This document shows, piece after piece, positions 40,185-43,571 of a stretch of 43,571 nucleotides of DNA. The notes under the pieces were generated by a model that saw only the letters and a program-made list of their open reading frames with translations, was not told where the DNA came from and searched no databases. The translations under genes and the position numbers were made by a program. Origin of the DNA: Nonomuraea terrae (lineage in GTDB: Bacteria; Actinomycetota; Actinomycetes; Streptosporangiales; Streptosporangiaceae); contig NZ_SMKQ01000052.1 in the NCBI RefSeq assembly GCF_004348995.1, positions 1 to 43,571 on the forward strand, in the 5' to 3' direction. How positions within the stretch are numbered: position 1 is the stretch's first letter; each line of letters begins with the position of its first letter.

Positions 40185-41348
40185 TCACCAGCTGGGTGTG
40201 ACGTTTGGGGATGAGCCAGAAGAACGGGCCGGGGTGCTCGCCTCGCTGTGGTGCGGGTCCGTTCCCAGGGAGCCGGCGGGTGCCGTCGTCTCGCCGTGCG
40301 CGAGCTCATTGCGGTGCGCCGCCTTCCTGCGGCGGACCAGCTCGCTTCGGCTCACCGCCTCGGCGCGGCGGGCCAGCTCGTTGCGGTGGGCCGCCGTGAC
40401 GGCCAGGGCCGCCAGCAGCGCGGTCATGACGGCCGTCGCCGCGAGCGCGGTCCAGGTGGCCGCGTCGGGGTGGATCAGCGACTGGCCGCGCAGCGCCTGC
40501 CAGGCGGTGATGGTGAACAGCGCGCTGTAGCCCAGGATGACGACCCCGGTGAGCTGGGCGCGTACGCGTTCGTGGCGTAGCCGGCCGATCCTGGCCGCGA
40601 GGGCGGTGAGAACCAGCACCGTGAGCACGAACACCTGGATGGAATGCAGGCCGATGAAGTGTGGGACGCGCAGGTCGCCGCCTGTGGTGCTCCAGTTCGT
40701 CATCGGCATGCCGCCGCCGTCCGGTGCCCCGACCCCGTGTCCGCCCACCAGCGGGACCGGGCTGCCGTAGGCGTCCTCGACCGTGCGGGACCCGGCCGAC
40801 GAGGTCCACCCGGTGATGAAGGACGCCAGCGCCATGCCGAGGACGGCCAGCCCGATCCCGGCACGCAGGGCCCAGGTGAGTGCCGCGTCACCGATGCGCT
40901 GGAACAGCAGCATGATGGCAACGATCAGGCTCGCCCCGAACAGCCCGAACACACCGGTGGAGAAGATCTGCTGCCCGATCTGGTTGAACGTGTCGGTGCC
41001 GGCGTTGAAGTGGCTGAAGGTGCCGCGGGCGGCCTGCACCGCGATGAAACCGACGTCGATCAGCCCGGCGACGGCGAAGACCGTTCCGACGGTCCACATC
41101 GTGCGCCGCGCCCGGCGCAGTTTCGGTATCAGCCAGGCGAGCGTCGCGCCGTACATGACGAACGACGCCCCGAACTTCAGCGGCTTGGCCCAGATCGACT
41201 GGTGCAGGAGCTCGCGACCGTCGGCGAAGAGACCGACGCTCGCGACCGCGACCAGCGCGGACATGGCCGCCACCATGATCGTGAGCGGCCGATGCCACGA
41301 CCGTACTAAGGCATACGAGATGGACAACCAGCTCCTCAACTGGTTCAT
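40185..41348 (-). CDS. Multi-pass membrane protein with repeated basic tail
   Basis: A 387-residue integral membrane protein with about eight helices. The start ATG 41348 has GGAGG four bases upstream; the frame to 41423 is longer but unsupported. The core alternates helices with short loops ('WHRPLTIMVAAMSALVAVASVGL', 'FGASFVMYGATLAWLIPKL', 'HFIGLHSIQVFVLTVLVLTAL'). The cytoplasmic tail contains near-repeats AHRNELARRAEA, VSRSELVRRRKA and AHRNELAHGETT. I know no named family and no catalytic motif. It is divergent from the GntR/TetR hybrid regulator and is probably its target. Confidence 0.65.
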   Translation of the reverse strand: MNQLRSWLSISYALVRSWHRPLTIMVAAMSALVAVASVGLFADGRELLHQSIWAKPLKFGASFVMYGATLAWLIPKLRRARRTMWTVGTVFAVAGLIDVGFIAVQAARGTFSHFNAGTDTFNQIGQQIFSTGVFGLFGASLIVAIMLLFQRIGDAALTWALRAGIGLAVLGMALASFITGWTSSAGSRTVEDAYGSPVPLVGGHGVGAPDGGGMPMTNWSTTGGDLRVPHFIGLHSIQVFVLTVLVLTALAARIGRLRHERVRAQLTGVVILGYSALFTITAWQALRGQSLIHPDAATWTALAATAVMTALLAALAVTAAHRNELARRAEAVSRSELVRRRKAAHRNELAHGETTAPAGSLGTDPHHSEASTPARSSGSSPNVTPSW

Positions 41349-41421
41349 GCGGCCTCCGTCGACCATGCCGAGGCCCCCACGCAACGCCCTCGCCAGGCTG
41401 TTACCTTCGCCCGCCGCATGC

Positions 41422-41459
41422 ATGCGTACGACGTATCAGATGTCATGCGTACATCGTAT
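41422..41459. repeat. Direct repeats upstream of the membrane-protein gene
   Basis: ATGCGTACGACGTAT (41422-41436) and ATGCGTACATCGTAT (41445-41459) are 15-base direct repeats with 13 identities and a 23-base period. Each half is itself close to palindromic (ATGCGT...ACGTAT). The position, 74-111 bases before the membrane-protein start, suits binding sites of a repressor. Confidence 0.5.
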
Positions 41460-41509
41460 GAGCACGCCTTACAGACATCGTGAAATTCCCGCTTATTGGC
41501 GGCATAAAG

Positions 41510-41541
41510 TGTACTAGTGTGCTGAAGAATGAACTAGTACA
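41510..41541. promoter_or_regulatory. Inverted repeat upstream of the GntR/TetR hybrid
   Basis: TGTACTAGT (41510-41518) and ACTAGTACA (41533-41541) form a perfect 9-bp inverted repeat with a 14-base spacer. It is 46-77 bases before the regulator ATG, in an AT-rich patch. Each arm contains the self-palindromic ACTAGT. It is probably the autoregulatory site. Confidence 0.55.
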
Positions 41542-41586
41542 TTGAAGGCAAGCGCGCGACAACCGTCAAGGGATGGGAAGGCACTC

Positions 41587-42555
41587 ATGACCTCGGCCAC
41601 GCAACGTCCGGATCCGCCCTACCGGCGCATCGTCGCGGAGTTCCGTACCCGGATTCTGGCCGGCGACCTGCGGCCAGGCGATCGCGTGCCATCCATCCGG
41701 CAGATCGCCCAGCGATGGGGTGTCGCGGTCGCGACCGCGACCAAGGTTGTGGCGGCCCTGCGTGACGAGGGGCTGGTCGAGGCGAAGGTCGGCGCCGGTA
41801 CGGTGGTCAGCGCACGCGCGAGCCGAAAGGAGCGGTCGGCCGGTCCGGCTGTGCTGCCGACGGCGCGGCAGGCCGGCGCCCCCAAGGGCTCGCTGAACCG
41901 CAAGCACGTCCTGCGCACCGCCATCGCGATCGCCGACGCCGAAGGGCTCGGCGCGGTGTCCATGCGGCGGCTCGCGGCCGAGCTCGGCGCGGGCCCGATG
42001 TCGCTGTATCGGCACGTGACGGGCAAGGACGAACTGGTGACGCAGATGGCCGACGAGGTCTTCGGCGAAGCGGAGCTGCCCGTCCCGGGGCCGGAGGGGT
42101 GGCGGGCCAAGCTCGAGCTGATCGCTCACCGGCACTGGGAGCTGTCCCGGCGACACCTCTGGCTGCCCAGGGCCGTCTCGTTCACCCGCCCCTTGCTGGT
42201 GCCCAACATGATGGCCCACACCGAGTGGACCCTGCGCGCACTCGACGAGCTCGAGTTGCCCATGGAGACCCGGATCCGCGAGGCGCTCACGCTGCCCGCG
42301 CTGGTCCGCACCGTGGCGCTGTCCATGGCGGAGGAGGCCGAAGCCGAGCAGGAGACCGGCGTGACGCTCGACGGGTGGTGGCTACTCCAGCGCAAGCGGG
42401 CCGACGAACTCCTCAGCACTGGACAATTCCCGCTCCTGGCCATGCTCCCCGAGGAGACGGTGTCGGACCTGGACGGGATGTTCGACTACATCCTGGCACG
42501 CCATCTCGACGGGTTCGCCGTCATGCTGAGCAGGGGTGCAGCTCGTCCTCGGTGA
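41587..42555 (+). CDS. Hybrid regulator: GntR winged helix plus TetR domains
   Basis: A 322-residue transcription factor with two DNA-binding modules. Residues 10-78 are a GntR winged helix ('YRRIVAEFRTRILAGDLRPGDRVPSIRQIAQRWGVAVATATKVVAAL', then the wing 'VEAKVGAGTVV'). Residues 104-155 are a TetR HTH ('NRKHVLRTAIAIADAEGLGAVSMRRLAAELGAGPMSLYRHVTGKDEL'). The remaining part is a TetR-type C-terminal ligand domain with 'WLPRAVSFTRPLL'. The ATG 41587 has GGGAAGG upstream. Such hybrids occur in actinobacteria. It is divergent from a membrane protein across two sets of repeats. Confidence 0.9.
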   Translation: MTSATQRPDPPYRRIVAEFRTRILAGDLRPGDRVPSIRQIAQRWGVAVATATKVVAALRDEGLVEAKVGAGTVVSARASRKERSAGPAVLPTARQAGAPKGSLNRKHVLRTAIAIADAEGLGAVSMRRLAAELGAGPMSLYRHVTGKDELVTQMADEVFGEAELPVPGPEGWRAKLELIAHRHWELSRRHLWLPRAVSFTRPLLVPNMMAHTEWTLRALDELELPMETRIREALTLPALVRTVALSMAEEAEAEQETGVTLDGWWLLQRKRADELLSTGQFPLLAMLPEETVSDLDGMFDYILARHLDGFAVMLSRGAARPR

Positions 42556-42710
42556 TCGGTCGGCCTGGGGTTCGCGTCTCCTCCGACGCGGCCGGCACCC
42601 GTGCCCCGCGCGTGAGCCGGGCGGCTTCGAGCATCTCGGCCCGCAGCCAGGGCGCGCTCACCGAACTGGTCGCCACGCCGTCAGGCAGATGTTCCCCACT
42701 CGGGGACAAA

Positions 42711-43385
42711 TCAGGACAGGAGGTCGCGCCAGCGGTTGGCCGACTCCATCGTGTCAAGGCTGATGCGCTCCAGGAACGCCCCTCCCCCGGCCAGGCGGCG
42801 GCCCACGGGCGTGTCGAGGCCGTACTTCTCCGCCGCCTCCTTCGCGGCCACCGCGGCCTCGAGCGACTGCCGGCAACTGGTCGCCACCGAGTGGTACCAG
42901 GTGTCGTCGTCGACCACGTAGATGTCGCGGCGCCGCTGGGGGTCGCGCTCACGCCTGATGATCCCCTGCTGGATCAGGTAGCCCACGGCCACGGAGACGG
43001 ACGCCGGGCTGACCTTCAGCATGCGCGTCAGCTCGGCCGCGGTGCGTCTGCCGTCCTCGGACAACAACAGGTCGATGAGCACGCGCGCCATCATCTTCGG
43101 CAGGCCCATCCTGACCGTCATCTCGACGATCCCGTCTTCCGGCATGCCGTCCGGCGGTCCGGCGGCGGGCGGGGGAACCGGCGTGCCGCGGCGCGCCCGC
43201 CGCTCGGTCGCCCGGTGCGCCTCCTCCGGCCGGTAGCCGCCGGGGCCGCCGTTGCGGGCGATCTCCCGGCTGATCGTCGAGGTCGGCCGGTCGAGCCGCC
43301 TGGCGATCTCGGCGTAGGAGAGCCTTTCTGTGAGACCGGCCGCGATGCGCTGACGGTCCCGCTGGGTCAACCTTCCACCTGGCAT
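42711..43385 (-). CDS. MarR/GbsR-like regulator with IS30-type N-terminal HTH
   Basis: A 224-residue protein from ATG 43385 (MPGGRLTQRDRQRIAAG). The start at 43415 is possible, but in relatives I know MPGGRLT is the natural start, and AATACT six bases before it suits a leaderless mRNA. Residues 3-60 are an HTH_38 domain as in IS30 transposases ('ERLSYAEIARRLDRPTSTISREIARNGG'). Residues 90-150 are a MarR/GbsR winged helix ('MPKMMARVLIDLLL'-type stretch, then 'TAAELTRMLKVSPASVSVAVGYLIQQGIIRRERD'). No transposase catalytic domain is present. It is divergent from the partial gene at the window end. Confidence 0.85.
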   Translation of the reverse strand: MPGGRLTQRDRQRIAAGLTERLSYAEIARRLDRPTSTISREIARNGGPGGYRPEEAHRATERRARRGTPVPPPAAGPPDGMPEDGIVEMTVRMGLPKMMARVLIDLLLSEDGRRTAAELTRMLKVSPASVSVAVGYLIQQGIIRRERDPQRRRDIYVVDDDTWYHSVATSCRQSLEAAVAAKEAAEKYGLDTPVGRRLAGGGAFLERISLDTMESANRWRDLLS

Positions 43386-43412
43386 GCCGCCAGTATTGCT
43401 TTCGCCGTCATC

Positions 43413-43452
43413 CATTGCAACGTTTCATTGCGTTCGAACTCAGCGTCATTGC
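43413..43452. repeat. CATTGC repeats and TGnAACGTTnCA dyad
   Basis: CATTGC occurs at 43413-43418, 43426-43431 and 43447-43452. Between the first two, TGCAACGTTTCA is close to a TGnAACGTTnCA palindrome. A related dyad, GTGAAACG...CGTTCAC, occurs at 43512-43527. These lie between two divergent starts and are likely sites of the adjacent regulator. Confidence 0.45.
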
Positions 43453-43532
43453 ATCAATTTACGGGCATTCACCTGGGTATATGGACTTCCTGCGATTGAC
43501 GATCGCTTTGAGTGAAACGTAGCGTTCACAAC

Positions 43533-43571
43533 ATGTCGAACACGTACTATCGTGATTATCCGTCTTTCGAC
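43533..43571 (+). CDS. Partial CDS start, runs off the window
   Basis: ATG 43533 opens a frame of 13 codons (MSNTYYRDYPSFD) to the window edge. It is divergent from the MarR/GbsR-like regulator, with operator-like repeats between, so a regulated target gene is expected here. The visible peptide is too short for a family. No ribosome site is seen. Confidence 0.35.
   Translation, partial: MSNTYYRDYPSFD

Noticed and set aside
42521..42952. Minus-strand frame with a tidy tail (APWLRAEMLEAARLTRG) below the MarR-like gene
   Set aside because: It overlaps the regulator on the same strand in another frame and the GntR/TetR hybrid at its end. No start or family is recognisable.

Overview
The window is GC-rich throughout, with strong G/C bias at codon third positions, frequent GTG starts, AGGAGG-type ribosome sites and several leaderless-looking genes. 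Chaplins, SigE-family sigma factors, DUF5703, an F420-type luciferase-like oxidoreductase, PSP1/RicT and a major-facilitator/dTMP-kinase fusion together point to a filamentous, sporulating actinobacterium, most like the Streptosporangiales (for example Nonomuraea). This placement is inference from gene content. No CRISPR array, complete insertion sequence, phage module or replication origin was seen.

Layout. 1-14800 is a mosaic accessory region. It holds a 5'-truncated luciferase-like oxidoreductase, a YcxB-like membrane protein, an AlkX/YcaQ-type DNA glycosylase, two methyltransferases, a MATE transporter overlapping an ankyrin protein, a secreted GH43-like protein, an XRE membrane protein divergent from a cysteine-rich secreted protein, an SMI1/KNR4 protein, a TetR/SnoaL pair around a perfect palindrome, and an antitoxin-like/receiver-like fusion. 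Decayed genes lie between them: a TetR tail, a frameshifted VOC protein, a lipoprotein-like remnant, a frameshifted helical protein and a shattered FtsX-type permease.

14838-29530 is the housekeeping core: gdhA, tRNA-Thr(CGT), PSP1/ricT, holB, the MFS-tmk fusion, topA with a metallophosphoesterase, and DUF5703. The order topA-tmk-holB-PSP1-tRNA-Thr is a recognisable actinobacterial informational cluster. Two modules sit inside it: a SigE-family sigma factor overlapping a membrane protein with two FtsX extracellular domains, and a TetR/GAP-family pair behind an AT-rich palindrome. A kinase-like gene fragment stops at the tRNA-Thr terminator.

29540-32776 is a cell-surface locus. A very long chaplin protein has seven chaplin units and a histidine-rich spacer. 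Next to it is a single-pass companion membrane protein. Each gene has its own structured leader. tRNA-Leu(GAG) follows with a strong terminator.

32957-43571 is a second accessory region. It carries MazG-like and HIT proteins, a CPBP protease, several divergent regulator/target pairs (TetR/membrane protein, XRE/SDR, GntR-TetR hybrid/membrane protein, IS30-type-HTH/MarR-like regulator with an unknown divergent gene), a DUF6506-like gene abutting a GH31 fragment, and a tiny proline-rich secreted protein with a perfect terminator. A recurring theme of the whole window is the one-regulator/one-target pair with a visible operator-like dyad between the two genes.
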